From assembly GCA_963521185.1 (NCBI GenBank), contig CAUQTV010000003.1, positions 248,001 to 312,000 of the forward strand: a stretch of DNA of 64,000 bases, in the 5' to 3' direction. Under the pieces are notes generated by a model. That model was not told the DNA's origin. It saw only the letters and a list, made by a program, of their open reading frames with translations, and made no database searches. Below are positions 25,856 through 35,045 of this stretch, piece after piece (within the stretch, counting starts at the first letter, position 1; the number at the start of each line of letters is the position of its first letter). A program made the position numbers and the translations under genes. This DNA is from Enterobacter_D sp963521185 (GTDB lineage Bacteria; Pseudomonadota; Gammaproteobacteria; Enterobacterales; Enterobacteriaceae).

Positions 25856-28266
25856 TCGCCCGCTGGTTCTGGCGCGAATGGCGCTCGCCGTCGCTGCTGA
25901 TCGTCTGGCTGGCGCTGAGCCTGGCGGTGGCCTGCGTCCTCGCGCTCGGCAGCATCAGCGATCGCATGGAAAAGGGTTTAAGCCAGCAGAGCCGCGAATT
26001 TATGGCGGGCGACCGGGCGCTGCGCAGCTCACGTGAAATCCCGGCGGCATGGCTGGAGGAGGCGCGCAAAATCGGGCTGACGGTGAGCGAGCAGCTCACC
26101 TTCGCCACCATGACCTTCGCGGGCGACACGCCGCAGCTGGCGAACGTCAAAGCCGTTGATGGGATCTACCCGATGTACGGCGAGCTGCAAACCCGCCCGG
26201 CGGGCGTGAAACCTGCGCCCGGCACGGTGCTGCTCGCGCCACGGCTCATGGCGCTGCTCAATCTGAAAACCGGCGAGGAGATCGACGTCGGCGACGCCCG
26301 TCTGCGCATCGCCGGTGAAGTTATTCAGGAGCCGGACGCTGGCTTTAATCCCTTCCAGATGGCACCGCGCCTGTTAATGAACACCGCCGATGTGGCGAAG
26401 ACCGGCGCGGTACAGCCGGGCAGTCGCGTCACCTGGCGGGTGAAGTTTGGCGGCACACCGGCACAGCTTGAGGCCTACGAAAAATGGCTGCTGCCACAGT
26501 TAAAGCCCGAGCATAAATGGTATGGGCTGGAGCAGGACGAGGGCGCGCTGGGCAAATCCCTGGCGCGTTCGCAGCAGTTTTTGTTGCTCTCGGCGCTGCT
26601 CACGCTGCTGCTGGCGGTTGCCGCCGTGGCGGTGGCGATGGGGCACTACTGCCGCAGCCGCTACGACCTGGTGGCGATCCTCAAAACGCTGGGGGCAGGG
26701 CGCGCACAGCTGAGCAGGCTGATTGTCGGCCAGTGGCTGCTGGTGCTTTTGCTCGCCACGATCACCGGCGGGGCCATCGGTCTGCTGTTTGAGCGGGTGC
26801 TGATGCTGCTGTTAAAACCGGTGCTGCCTGCCGCGCTGCCGCCCGCCAGCCTGTGGCCCTGGCTGTGGGCGGTGGGGGCAATGGTCATGATTTCGCTGCT
26901 GGTGGGCCTGCGTCCGTACCGGCTTCTGCTGGCGACCCAGCCGCTGCGTGTGCTGCGTCGGGACGCGGTGGCAAACGTCTGGCCACTCAGGTTTTATCTT
27001 CCCCTCATTTTGACCGTCGCCGTGGCGCTGCTGGCCTGGCTGATGGGGGGCAGTATGCTGCTGTGGGCGGTGCTGGCCGGGGCGGTGGTGCTGGCCCTGC
27101 TATGCGGCGGAGTGGGCTGGCTGCTGCTCAACGTGCTGAAAAAACTCACGCTAAAAGCCCTGCCGCTGCGCCTCGCGGTTAACCGCCTGCTGCGCCAGCC
27201 GTGGTCAACGCTGAGCCAGCTGTCGGCGTTCTCGCTCTCGTTTATGCTGCTCGCCATGCTACTGGTGCTGCGCGGCGATCTGCTCGATCGCTGGCAGCAG
27301 CAGCTACCGCCGGAAAGCCCGAACTATTTCCTCATCAATATTGCGCCGGAGCAGGTCACGCCGGTCAAAGCGTTTCTGGCGGAGCACCAGACGATCCCGG
27401 AATCGTTCTACCCCATTGTGCGGGCGCGACTGACGCAGATTAACGGTCACTCCACCGAGGGCAATCAGGACGAAGCGCTCAATCGCGAGCTAAATCTGAC
27501 GTGGCAGTCCCGGCGACCGGATCACAACCCGATTGTCGCGGGCAGCTGGCCGCCGAACGCGGGCGAAGTGTCGATGGAGGTGGAACTGGCAAAACGGCTA
27601 AACATCAGGCTGGGCGACAGCGTGACCTTTATGGGCGATACCCAGGATTTCACGGCCAAAGTCACCAGCCTGCGCAAAGTCGACTGGGAAAGCCTGCGGC
27701 CAAACTTCTACTTTATTTTCCCGCAGGGTGCACTGGATGCGCAGCCGCAGAGCTGGCTGACCAGCTTTCGCTGGGAGAGCGACAACGGCATGCTGACACA
27801 GCTAAACCGTGAATTTCCCACTATCAGTCTGCTGGATATTGGCGCGATCTTAAAACAGGTCGGTCAGGTGCTGGAGCAGGTGAGCCGCGCGCTGGAGGTG
27901 ATGGTGGTGCTGGTCACCGGCTGCGGCGTGCTGTTGCTGCTGGCGCAGGTGCAGGTCGGCATGCGCCAGCGTCATCAGGAGCTGGTGGTGTACCGCACGC
28001 TGGGCGCGGGCAAAAAGCTGCTGCGCACCACGCTGTGGTGTGAGTTTGCGCTGCTCGGTTTCGTATCCGGCCTTGTGGCCGCCATCGGTGCGGAAACGGC
28101 GCTGGCGGTGCTGCAAACAAAGGTCTTCGATTTTCCGTGGCAGCCGGACTGGCGCTTATGGCTAATCCTGCCGCTGTGCGGCGCGCTGCTGTTATCCCTC
28201 TGCGGTGGCTGGCTCGGCACGCGATTGCTGAAGGGAAAAGCGCTGTTTCGCCAGTTTAATGGTTAA
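25852..28266 (+). CDS. ybbP: YbbP, FtsX/MacB-like ABC permease
   Basis: An 804-residue inner-membrane permease, the same length as E. coli YbbP. It has one N-terminal membrane helix (SLLIVWLALSLAVACVLAL), a large periplasmic domain, and a set of helices around 240-480 with two FtsX-like repeats. A second periplasmic domain and three C-terminal helices follow. The topology is that of the mechanotransmission type VII ABC systems. With YbbA it may move hydrophobic substrates or work on the envelope; no substrate is proven. The gene overlaps ybbA by four bases. Confidence 0.94.
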   Translation: MIARWFWREWRSPSLLIVWLALSLAVACVLALGSISDRMEKGLSQQSREFMAGDRALRSSREIPAAWLEEARKIGLTVSEQLTFATMTFAGDTPQLANVKAVDGIYPMYGELQTRPAGVKPAPGTVLLAPRLMALLNLKTGEEIDVGDARLRIAGEVIQEPDAGFNPFQMAPRLLMNTADVAKTGAVQPGSRVTWRVKFGGTPAQLEAYEKWLLPQLKPEHKWYGLEQDEGALGKSLARSQQFLLLSALLTLLLAVAAVAVAMGHYCRSRYDLVAILKTLGAGRAQLSRLIVGQWLLVLLLATITGGAIGLLFERVLMLLLKPVLPAALPPASLWPWLWAVGAMVMISLLVGLRPYRLLLATQPLRVLRRDAVANVWPLRFYLPLILTVAVALLAWLMGGSMLLWAVLAGAVVLALLCGGVGWLLLNVLKKLTLKALPLRLAVNRLLRQPWSTLSQLSAFSLSFMLLAMLLVLRGDLLDRWQQQLPPESPNYFLINIAPEQVTPVKAFLAEHQTIPESFYPIVRARLTQINGHSTEGNQDEALNRELNLTWQSRRPDHNPIVAGSWPPNAGEVSMEVELAKRLNIRLGDSVTFMGDTQDFTAKVTSLRKVDWESLRPNFYFIFPQGALDAQPQSWLTSFRWESDNGMLTQLNREFPTISLLDIGAILKQVGQVLEQVSRALEVMVVLVTGCGVLLLLAQVQVGMRQRHQELVVYRTLGAGKKLLRTTLWCEFALLGFVSGLVAAIGAETALAVLQTKVFDFPWQPDWRLWLILPLCGALLLSLCGGWLGTRLLKGKALFRQFNG

Positions 28267-28445
28267 TTAAGGTGATAATCACGCGCCGGTTATTATAACG
28301 GCGCCGAATGCCTTATCGATACAATCCCGTTACAAATCCCCGTTTTAGCCGCACAAAATAGTAAAAACCCGCCACCACGTCACAATAAATAAAAGTTAAT
28401 ATTCATTAGCTAAATAGTTAGCTGTTTATCCATCAAGGAAAATGT

Positions 28446-29588
28446 ATGACCATAAAAATAAACGCGCTGGCGGCAACGATCGGCGCGGCAGTGGCAATGG
28501 CGTCTTTCGCCACTCAGGCAGAGATTACCGTTCTTAAGCAAGACACTCAGGCAGGTAACCCATTAAGCCGTCTTAACTTTACCGTCGGCGGCAGTATCCG
28601 TCCGCAGTTCAATAACATGACCGGCGGCGGCGATAACGGCTCTTACAAACGTAACGGTTTCGATGGCGGCACGCGTTTCCGCTTTGCGGCTGATTACTAT
28701 CTGTTTGATGACATCAGTTGGGTAAGTTACTACGAGCTGGGCGTGAATATTCCGGCAGTATTCGACTGGGATCATCACTATGCGGAAGGCGCAAACGACA
28801 CGTCTCGCCGTATGCTTTACACCGGTCTGAAAAGTGACACCTGGGGTATGCTGACCTTCGGTCAACAAAACAGCGTGTACTACGATGTGATCGGCGCGAA
28901 AACCGATATCTGGGATTACGACATGATCGGCCAGGCACCGGGCAACGGCATCAACGGTGACTACGACGGTTCATACCGCTCCCGTAAAATGCTGAAATAC
29001 AAGAAAACCGTCGGTGATGCGGATATCTATGCCTCCTGGCTGTTCTCGGATGATTACAACCCAAACAATGGGCTGCGCTACAAACGTAAAGGCGGCGGCT
29101 CGCTGGGGATCGACTATCACCTGACCACCGATCTGACGTGGGGCGCGGCGTGGAACTATACCCGTGCGGATATCCGCGATAACGACAGCAACAGCAGCAA
29201 AACCTGGGATCAGAACATCCTCGGTACGGCGTTGAGCTGGAAACCCGATAACTGGACCTTCTCCCTGGGCGGCGGTTGGTATCAGAACTTCATGACCACC
29301 AAAAAAGTGTCGGTTAACGACTACTTTGCCGGTGACGCATGGGGCGTTGAATACTTTGCGGGCTACAAAATCCCGGTCGGAGAGTACGCGCTTAAATCCG
29401 TTCAGCCGTACGTTATGGGCGATCGCATTGAGTACGCGAATGGCCGCAACTATCAGCGCATCGACAACGGCGTGGGTGTGAGCTTCCAGCTGGATTACGG
29501 TTTCCGTGTGGATTACGAACACGTGTTTACCTCCAGCACCGACAACCTGGGCGACATGAACCTGGTGCGTCTGCGTTACGACTTCTAA
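28446..29588 (+). CDS. Outer-membrane porin, general Gram-negative porin type
   Basis: A 380-residue precursor with a signal peptide ending at ATQA near residue 25. The mature chain alternates polar and aromatic residues over many short strands and ends RLRYDF, with the C-terminal Phe used by BamA. FRFAADYYLFDDISWVSYYE and GLKSDTWGMLTFGQQNSVYY resemble the L3-region strands of Gram-negative porins. I do not recognise an E. coli K-12 orthologue. It lies between ybbP and a MetQNI-like importer, where E. coli has the rhsD block, and it may feed that transporter or the ureide pathway. An AAGGAAAA ribosome site lies at 28435-28442. Confidence 0.85.
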   Translation: MTIKINALAATIGAAVAMASFATQAEITVLKQDTQAGNPLSRLNFTVGGSIRPQFNNMTGGGDNGSYKRNGFDGGTRFRFAADYYLFDDISWVSYYELGVNIPAVFDWDHHYAEGANDTSRRMLYTGLKSDTWGMLTFGQQNSVYYDVIGAKTDIWDYDMIGQAPGNGINGDYDGSYRSRKMLKYKKTVGDADIYASWLFSDDYNPNNGLRYKRKGGGSLGIDYHLTTDLTWGAAWNYTRADIRDNDSNSSKTWDQNILGTALSWKPDNWTFSLGGGWYQNFMTTKKVSVNDYFAGDAWGVEYFAGYKIPVGEYALKSVQPYVMGDRIEYANGRNYQRIDNGVGVSFQLDYGFRVDYEHVFTSSTDNLGDMNLVRLRYDF

Positions 29589-29597
29589 GTTGTGACT

Positions 29598-29688
29598 CCC
29601 CGGTGGCGCTTCGCTTACCGGGGCTACGAAATGCCGGACCTGCACTATCCCCGATCCCGTAGGCCCGGCAAGCTTGCGCCGCCGGGCG
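29598..29688. repeat. REP-like elements between the porin and metQ-like genes
   Basis: CCCCGGT-GGCGCTTCGCTT-ACCGGGG (29598-29623) and GTAGGCCCGGCAAGC-TTGCGCCGCCGGGC (29659-29688) are two palindromic REP-type units. The rest of this 291-bp gap (29689-29879) holds no open frame of note. It presumably contains the promoter of the transporter genes. Confidence 0.75.
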
Positions 29689-29879
29689 TAATCCCCGACA
29701 CCACTGCCCGATATCTCCCCGCCATTCAGTGACATACTTCACACCATCATGAATTTTTTTCAATTACCGCTGCGCCACGTTTGTGCCATCTTAACGGGTA
29801 ACCTTAACAACAAGGTGACAATGGAACGTACCGCGTTGCACGGTGCGCCACACAGCAGACACACTGTTTAGGAGAATTT

Positions 29880-30713
29880 ATGGGACGTCGTCTCAGCTTT
29901 CGTGCCACCGTCGGTGCGCTACTTCTGGCCTGCGGTTTACCTTTCGCTCACGCCAGCGACCCGCAGACGATCACCTTTGGCGTCGCCCCCGGCCCTTACG
30001 GTGATATGGTCAAACAGGCCATCGCGCCGTCGCTCAAAGAGAAGGGCTACAAGGTCGTGGTGCGCGAATTCAGCGATTACGTGCAGCCGAACATGGCGCT
30101 GTCCAACGGCAGCATCGACGCCAACCTGTTCCAGCACTCGCTCTATTTCACGAAATTCATCGCCGACAAAGATCTCAAATTGACCAAATTGATCAGCGTG
30201 CCGACCGCCGGGATGGGCTTCTATTCGCATAAAATCACCCGTCTCGATCAGTTGAAAAAAGGCGATATTGTCACCCTGTCAAACGATCCCACCAATCTGG
30301 CTCGTGGCCTGCGCTTCCTGCAATCGCTGGGGCTTATCACCATCAAAGACAATATCGATCCGACCAAAGCCTCCGAGCGCGACATCGCCAGCAACCCAAA
30401 AGGGCTGGTGTTTAAACCGCTGGAAGCCGCACAGCTGCCGCGCACCCTGGACAGCGCTACCGCCGCGCTGGTCAACGGTAACTTCGCCATTGCCGCCGGT
30501 CTGAAGCTCTCCTCCGCGCTCAAGCAGGAGACGCTGGATGAAAACCTGAAAAACATCATCGCCGTGCGCAGCGAAGACGCCGACAAGCCGTTCGCCAAAG
30601 AGATTGTTGCCGTGGTGCAATCCCCCGCCTATCGCGCGGTGATCGACTCGCCTGACAACGTCTACAACGCCTTCCAGAAACCCGACTGGATGATGGCTGC
30701 GGATAAAAAGTAA
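29880..30713 (+). CDS. MetQ/NlpA-family substrate-binding protein
   Basis: A 277-residue periplasmic binding protein of the NlpA family. The conserved start ITFGVAPGPYGDMVK is followed by EFSDYVQPNMALSNGSIDANLFQHSLYF, a fold typical of methionine receptors. The signal peptide is ambiguous: LLACGLPFAHA offers a poor lipobox (LLAC) and a good type I site after AHA, so the protein may be soluble rather than a lipoprotein. AGGAG at 29870-29874 supports the start. The order of genes is receptor, ATPase, permease, unlike metNIQ of E. coli. The substrate may be methionine or another small molecule; the sequence does not decide. Confidence 0.88.
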   Translation: MGRRLSFRATVGALLLACGLPFAHASDPQTITFGVAPGPYGDMVKQAIAPSLKEKGYKVVVREFSDYVQPNMALSNGSIDANLFQHSLYFTKFIADKDLKLTKLISVPTAGMGFYSHKITRLDQLKKGDIVTLSNDPTNLARGLRFLQSLGLITIKDNIDPTKASERDIASNPKGLVFKPLEAAQLPRTLDSATAALVNGNFAIAAGLKLSSALKQETLDENLKNIIAVRSEDADKPFAKEIVAVVQSPAYRAVIDSPDNVYNAFQKPDWMMAADKK

Positions 30714-30734
30714 GCCGCGCAGTGTGTTCTCCCC

Positions 30735-30756
30735 GGCAGGCTGCGGCCTGCCTTTT
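30735..30756 (+). terminator. Hairpin between receptor and ATPase genes
   Basis: GGCAGGC (30735-30741) pairs with GCCTGCC (30746-30752) around TGCG and is followed by TTTT. Within an operon this would act as a leaky terminator or 3'-end stabiliser, giving more receptor than transporter. Confidence 0.7.
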
Positions 30757-30774
30757 GCCGTTTAGAGGATTGGC

Positions 30775-31791
30775 ATGATTGAGATTGAGAAGGTTTGCGT
30801 TGATTTCGTCGCAGGCCGTGGCCCGGTCACCCGGGCCGTCGATGACGTAAGCCTGCGCATCGCCGCCGGTGAGATTTTTGGCATCGTCGGCACCAGCGGG
30901 GCGGGGAAAAGCACGCTCCTGCGCACGCTAAACGCGCTCCAGCGCCCAAGCCAGGGTAGCGTCAAAGTGAACGGCGTTGAAATCTCGGCGATGGAAGGGG
31001 TCACGCTGCGCAAAGCGCGCCAGCGGATCGGCATGATATTCCAGCATTTCAACCTGATGCATACCCGCACCGTCGCGCAAAACGTCGCGTTCAGCCTGAA
31101 GGCGGCCGGGTGGGAGCGGCCTAAAATCGCCCCGCGCGTCGCTGAAATCCTTGAACTGGTCGGGCTGACGGATAAAGCGAATCGCTACCCGGTGCAGCTT
31201 AGCGGCGGGCAAAAGCAGCGCGTCGGCATCGCCCGCGCCATTGCCAATCACCCGGACGTGCTGCTGTGCGACGAACCCACCTCCGCGCTGGATCTGGAAA
31301 CCTCCGCCACTATTCTGGCGCTGCTTAAGCAGATCAACGAACGGCTGGGGATCACCATTGTGTTGATCACCCACGAAATGAACGTCATCAAATCGATTTG
31401 CGATCGGGTGGCGGTGATGTCCGGCGGCAAAGTGGTGGAGATGGGCGAGGTGTTTGATATTTTCGCGCACCCGCAGCATGCTTTTACCCAGCAACTGGTG
31501 TCGCACACGCTGAACCTGACGCTGCCGGAAAGGCTGCAACAGCACCTGCCGGGCCAGCTGTTGAAGATCCTGTTTATCGGTGACTCTGCCGAACAGCCGG
31601 TGCTGTCGGATGCCGCCGTTAAGTTCGGCGTGGCGGTGAATATCCTGCACGGCAAAATCGAATACCTCGGCGAGCGCGCGCTGGGCATTTTAGTGGTGCA
31701 GCTAACCGCGCCGGAGAACCCGCAGGCGGTGGACGCTGCGGTGGACTATATTCGCAACCGTACTGCCCGCGTGGAGGTGATCCGTGGATGA
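30775..31791 (+). CDS. MetN-type ABC transporter ATP-binding protein
   Basis: A 338-residue ATPase. Walker A is GTSGAGKST, the Q-loop is MIFQHFNLMHTRTV, the signature is LSGGQKQRVGIARA, Walker B is VLLCDEPTSALD and the switch region is THE. The C-terminal part (about 262-338, including KILFIGDSAEQP and GILVVQLTAPENPQAV) is a NIL domain. In MetN this domain binds L-methionine on the cytosolic side to shut the transporter off. The permease start overlaps its stop by eight bases. NIL is the best evidence for a methionine-like substrate. Confidence 0.92.
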   Translation: MIEIEKVCVDFVAGRGPVTRAVDDVSLRIAAGEIFGIVGTSGAGKSTLLRTLNALQRPSQGSVKVNGVEISAMEGVTLRKARQRIGMIFQHFNLMHTRTVAQNVAFSLKAAGWERPKIAPRVAEILELVGLTDKANRYPVQLSGGQKQRVGIARAIANHPDVLLCDEPTSALDLETSATILALLKQINERLGITIVLITHEMNVIKSICDRVAVMSGGKVVEMGEVFDIFAHPQHAFTQQLVSHTLNLTLPERLQQHLPGQLLKILFIGDSAEQPVLSDAAVKFGVAVNILHGKIEYLGERALGILVVQLTAPENPQAVDAAVDYIRNRTARVEVIRG

Positions 31792-32443
31792 TTTAGTGGC
31801 CGATCTCGGCCTCGCGTTTAACGAAACCTTCCAGATGCTCAGCATCTCCACGGTGCTGGCCATTGTCGGCGGTCTGCCGCTGGGCTTCCTCATTTTTGTC
31901 ACCGATCGCCATCTGTTCTGGCAAAACCGCGCGGTGTATCTCATTAGCTCGGTGCTGGTGAACATCATCCGATCGGTGCCGTTTGTCATCCTGCTGGTGC
32001 TGCTGTTGCCGCTCACGCAGTTTCTGCTCGGCAATACCATCGGGCCGATTGCCGCCTCGGTACCGCTGTCGGTCGCGGCGATCGCCTTTTACGCCCGGCT
32101 GGTTGACGGCGCGCTGCGTGAAGTGGACAAAGGCATCATCGAAGCGGCCGAAGCCTTCGGTGCCAGCCCTATGCGCATAATCTGTACCGTCCTGCTACCG
32201 GAGGCGAGCGCGGGTCTGCTGCGCGGGCTGACCATCACGCTGGTGAGCCTGATTGGCTACTCGGCGATGGCCGGGATCGTTGGCGGCGGCGGGGTAGGGG
32301 ATCTCGCGATCCGCTACGGCTACTACCGCTACGAAACCGAGGTGATGGTAGTCACCGTGGTGGCGCTGATTATTCTGGTCCAGGTCGTGCAGATGCTCGG
32401 CGACTGGCTGGCCCAGCGCGCCGACAAACGCGAGCGCCGCTAA
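31784..32443 (+). CDS. MetI-type ABC transporter permease
   Basis: A 219-residue inner-membrane permease with about five hydrophobic segments. The EAA-type cytosolic loop EAAEAFGASPMRIICTVLLPEA is typical of binding-protein-dependent permeases. IGYSAMAGIVGGGGVGDLAIRYGYYRYE is strongly MetI-like. It starts with GTG at 31784, inside the end of the ATPase gene. It is convergent with allS, and only 14 bases separate the two stops. Confidence 0.92.
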   Translation: MDDLVADLGLAFNETFQMLSISTVLAIVGGLPLGFLIFVTDRHLFWQNRAVYLISSVLVNIIRSVPFVILLVLLLPLTQFLLGNTIGPIAASVPLSVAAIAFYARLVDGALREVDKGIIEAAEAFGASPMRIICTVLLPEASAGLLRGLTITLVSLIGYSAMAGIVGGGGVGDLAIRYGYYRYETEVMVVTVVALIILVQVVQMLGDWLAQRADKRERR

Positions 32444-32457
32444 CGGGGCGTCGGGGT

Positions 32458-33378
32458 TTATTTCTCCGCCAGCGCCTGCATAAATCCCATGATTTCCGGA
32501 CGGCGGGCGCAAAACAACTCGACGATGTCGTCCACCGCCTTGCCCGACGCGTGCTTGCGCCAGGCAAGACTAAGCGGTGACGGCGGGCGCATCGACGGGA
32601 TGGTGCAGCTCACCAGTTCATTACGCTCCAGCGCCGCGCGGCACAGCGTGCGCGGCAGAAAGCCAATCCCCACACCCGCCTTATGCGTGGCAATTTTGGT
32701 TTCGATGTCCGGTACCACGATCTCCTTCTGCCCAGGCAGTCGCCATGCCACGCGTTTGCTGAGCTTGCGCGCGCTGTCTTCAATGTTGATCGCCGGATAA
32801 CGGCGCAGCTGGGCTTCCGTCAGCGGCGTGGTTTGCTGCGCCAGCGGATGCGCAGGGGCCATCACAAACAGCCACTCCACCTCGCCCAGCGGGGCCAGCG
32901 AAATGGTCTCCGCCAGCGACTCCGTGCCGGTGACGCCAATCGCCAGCGAAAAATCATCGTGCAGTAGCGCATCCCAAACGCCCATATAGATCTGCCGTGA
33001 GAAGTGAAACTGCGTGAACGGATAGCGCTGTACCAGCCACGCCAGCAGCGTCGACACCGCCTGCGGGCTGTAGAGCAGGTTATTGATCACAATGTTGATT
33101 TGCCGCTCAATGCCGTCGTTAATCTGCTGCAACTCACCGGGCATACTGTCTACCCAGCCCAGCCACTCTCGCGCCTGGGCCAGCAAATGCGCGCCCGCTG
33201 GCGTCAACGACACGCTGCGCGTGGTGCGGCTAAACAGCGCCACGCCGGTATTCTCCTCAAGCAATTTAATACGGTAACTGATGGTCGCCGTGGTCTTACA
33301 CAGCCGCTCAGCCGATTTTGAAAAGCTGCCCGTTTCAGCCACGCAGATGAAGGTACGCAGGGTTTCCAGGTCGAGCAT
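32458..33378 (-). CDS. allS: AllS, LysR-family activator of ureidoglycolate use
   Basis: AllS activates the allDCE operon during anaerobic growth on allantoin. The 306-residue protein follows E. coli AllS (308) closely through the HTH (TFICVAETGSFSKSAERLCK, TTATISYRIKLLEENTG). The effector domain keeps FSRQIYMGVWDALL, RVAWRLPGQKEIVVPD and GVGIGFLPRTLC. The C-terminal tail differs. An AAGGAGGG ribosome site (33388-33395) precedes this ATG. It is divergent from allA with an AllR operator between them, as in E. coli. Confidence 0.94.
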   Translation of the reverse strand: MLDLETLRTFICVAETGSFSKSAERLCKTTATISYRIKLLEENTGVALFSRTTRSVSLTPAGAHLLAQAREWLGWVDSMPGELQQINDGIERQINIVINNLLYSPQAVSTLLAWLVQRYPFTQFHFSRQIYMGVWDALLHDDFSLAIGVTGTESLAETISLAPLGEVEWLFVMAPAHPLAQQTTPLTEAQLRRYPAINIEDSARKLSKRVAWRLPGQKEIVVPDIETKIATHKAGVGIGFLPRTLCRAALERNELVSCTIPSMRPPSPLSLAWRKHASGKAVDDIVELFCARRPEIMGFMQALAEK

Positions 33379-33483
33379 GACGTAACCCTCCTTGGGTCAT
33401 TAAAAATTACTATTGGTCTTTCCTGCTGATTTATAACTATTTTTACATAACGCGCAGGGCGGATATGTGGCATAACGCGTATT

Positions 33484-33500
33484 TTGGAAAAATATTCCAA
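33484..33500. promoter_or_regulatory. allA: AllR operator between allS and allA
   Basis: TTGGAAAAATATTCCAA is a near-palindrome with arms TTGGAA and TTCCAA. It has the same 17-bp length and arms as the site ahead of gcl. E. coli AllR binds both regions and is released by glyoxylate. Confidence 0.85.
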
Positions 33501-33604
33501 CTTTTTAATTGATGTTAAATGCAGAAGGTTTTAGATTGCCCGTAGAGAAAGCAAAAGCTCAACGGGCTGGCGCGAAGGATTTTGACTATAAGGACAAGCT
33601 GACG

Positions 33605-34087
33605 ATGAAATTGCAGGTGCAACCCCTAACACGGCAGGCGTTTAGCCGCTACGGCGACGTAATCGAAACCGCAGGGCAGGATTTTTTCCACATCAATAAC
33701 GGCCAGGTCGAGCGCTACCACGATCTGGCGAAGGTCGAGATCCTCAAGCAGGATCGCACGCTGATCAGCATCAACCGCGCGCAGCCAGCGGCGCTGCCGA
33801 TTGTCGTCACCGAGCTTGAACGCCACCCGCTTGGCTCCCAGGCGTTTATCCCGATGAACGGCGAAGCCTTTGTGGTGATTGTGGCGCTGGGCGACGACGC
33901 GCCGGATCTCAGCACGCTGCACGCCTTTATCACCGACGGAAAGCAGGGTGTGAACTATCACCGTAACGTCTGGCACCATCCGCTGTTTGCCTGGCAGACG
34001 GTGACCAACTTTCTGACGGTGGATCGCGGCGGCAGCGATAACTGCGATGTCAAAGCTATCCCGGCGCAGACGCTGGCGTTTGAATGA
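33605..34087 (+). CDS. allA: Ureidoglycolate lyase AllA
   Basis: AllA splits (S)-ureidoglycolate into glyoxylate and urea. The 160-residue cupin-type protein matches E. coli AllA along its length, with FFHINNGQVERYHDLA, ISINRAQPAALP, ELERHPLGSQAFIPM and VNYHRNVWHHPLFAW; the last holds conserved histidines of the active site. The frame is open upstream to 33509, but the ATG at 33605 (MKLQVQPL) is chosen by homology, with AAGGAC about ten bases upstream. It is controlled by the AllR operator just upstream and followed by allR. Confidence 0.96.
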   Translation: MKLQVQPLTRQAFSRYGDVIETAGQDFFHINNGQVERYHDLAKVEILKQDRTLISINRAQPAALPIVVTELERHPLGSQAFIPMNGEAFVVIVALGDDAPDLSTLHAFITDGKQGVNYHRNVWHHPLFAWQTVTNFLTVDRGGSDNCDVKAIPAQTLAFE

Positions 34088-34178
34088 CGTAACGCGTGAC
34101 GCTACCGGCTATCTTGCATAAGATGAGCGCAATTTCTCATCCCATATGCTCAGGTTTTGAGCCGGAGATAACGGAAGT

Positions 34179-34997
34179 ATGACTGAAGTAAGACGTCGTG
34201 GCAGACCGGGGCAGGCGGAGCCGGTGGCACAAAAAGGCGCGCAGGCACTGGAGCGGGGCATTGCGATTTTGCAGTATCTGGAGCAGAACGGGGGCAGCTC
34301 ATCGGTGAGCGATATCTCGGTCAATCTGGATCTGCCGCTGTCGACAACCTTTCGCTTACTGAAGGTGCTGGAGAGCGCGGACTTTGTGAATCAGGACAAC
34401 CAGCTCGGCTGGTGGCACATTGGACTGGGCGTGTTCAACGTCGGCGCGGCCTACATCCACAACCGCGACGTGCTGTCGGTCGCCGGGCCGTTTATGCGCC
34501 GCCTGATGCTGATGTCGAGCGAAACGGTCAACGTCGCCATCCGCAACGGTAACGAGGCGGTGCTGATTGGTCAGCAGGAGTGTCAGTCAATGGTGAGGAT
34601 GTGTGCGCCGCTGGGCAGTCGTCTGCCGCTGCACGCCTCGGGGGCGGGCAAAGCGTTGATGTATCCGCTAACGGAAGAGGAACTGATGGATCTGGTGGTC
34701 AACACCGGCTTGCAGAAGTTCACCGCCACGACGCTTATCGACTTCCCCGCGCTGGTAAAAGACCTGGCACTGGCACGCGAGCGCGGTTACAGCATCGATC
34801 AGGAAGAGCATGTGATCGGTCTGAACTGCATCGCGGCGGCAATTTATGACGATGCCGGTTCCGTGGTGGCAGCGATTTCCATCTCGGGTCCCGCGTCACG
34901 CCTGACGCCGGAACGGTTTATCAGTCAGGGCGAACTGGTGCGTGACACCGCCCTGGATATCAGTAAAGCGCTGGGCCTGAAAACCCCCGTCGCCTGA
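34179..34997 (+). CDS. allR: AllR, IclR-family repressor of allantoin and glyoxylate genes
   Basis: AllR represses the allA and gcl transcription units; glyoxylate releases it and allantoin use is induced. The 272 residues carry an N-terminal winged HTH (about 25-80, ALERGIAILQYLEQNGG, LPLSTTFRLLKVL). The C-terminal IclR effector domain (about 100-265) includes GSRLPLHASGAGKAL and EEHVIGLNCIAAAI. Sequence and length track E. coli AllR (271). It is followed by a strong terminator before gcl. Confidence 0.96.
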   Translation: MTEVRRRGRPGQAEPVAQKGAQALERGIAILQYLEQNGGSSSVSDISVNLDLPLSTTFRLLKVLESADFVNQDNQLGWWHIGLGVFNVGAAYIHNRDVLSVAGPFMRRLMLMSSETVNVAIRNGNEAVLIGQQECQSMVRMCAPLGSRLPLHASGAGKALMYPLTEEELMDLVVNTGLQKFTATTLIDFPALVKDLALARERGYSIDQEEHVIGLNCIAAAIYDDAGSVVAAISISGPASRLTPERFISQGELVRDTALDISKALGLKTPVA

Positions 34998-35000
34998 AGC

Positions 35001-35031
35001 ACACCCCCGCTCACCGGAGCGGGTGTTTTTT
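35001..35031 (+). terminator. Rho-independent terminator after allR
   Basis: ACACCCCCGCTC and GAGCGGGTGT pair around ACCG, with two unpaired Cs, and run into six Ts. It separates allA-allR from the gcl promoter region. Confidence 0.9.
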
Positions 35032-35045
35032 GGCTTATTTTTAAG

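Noticed and set aside
29821..29879. A MetJ-box array before the metQ-like gene
   Set aside because: No repeated AGACGTCT-like octamers are seen; only AGAC-containing fragments occur, so methionine repression is not supported.
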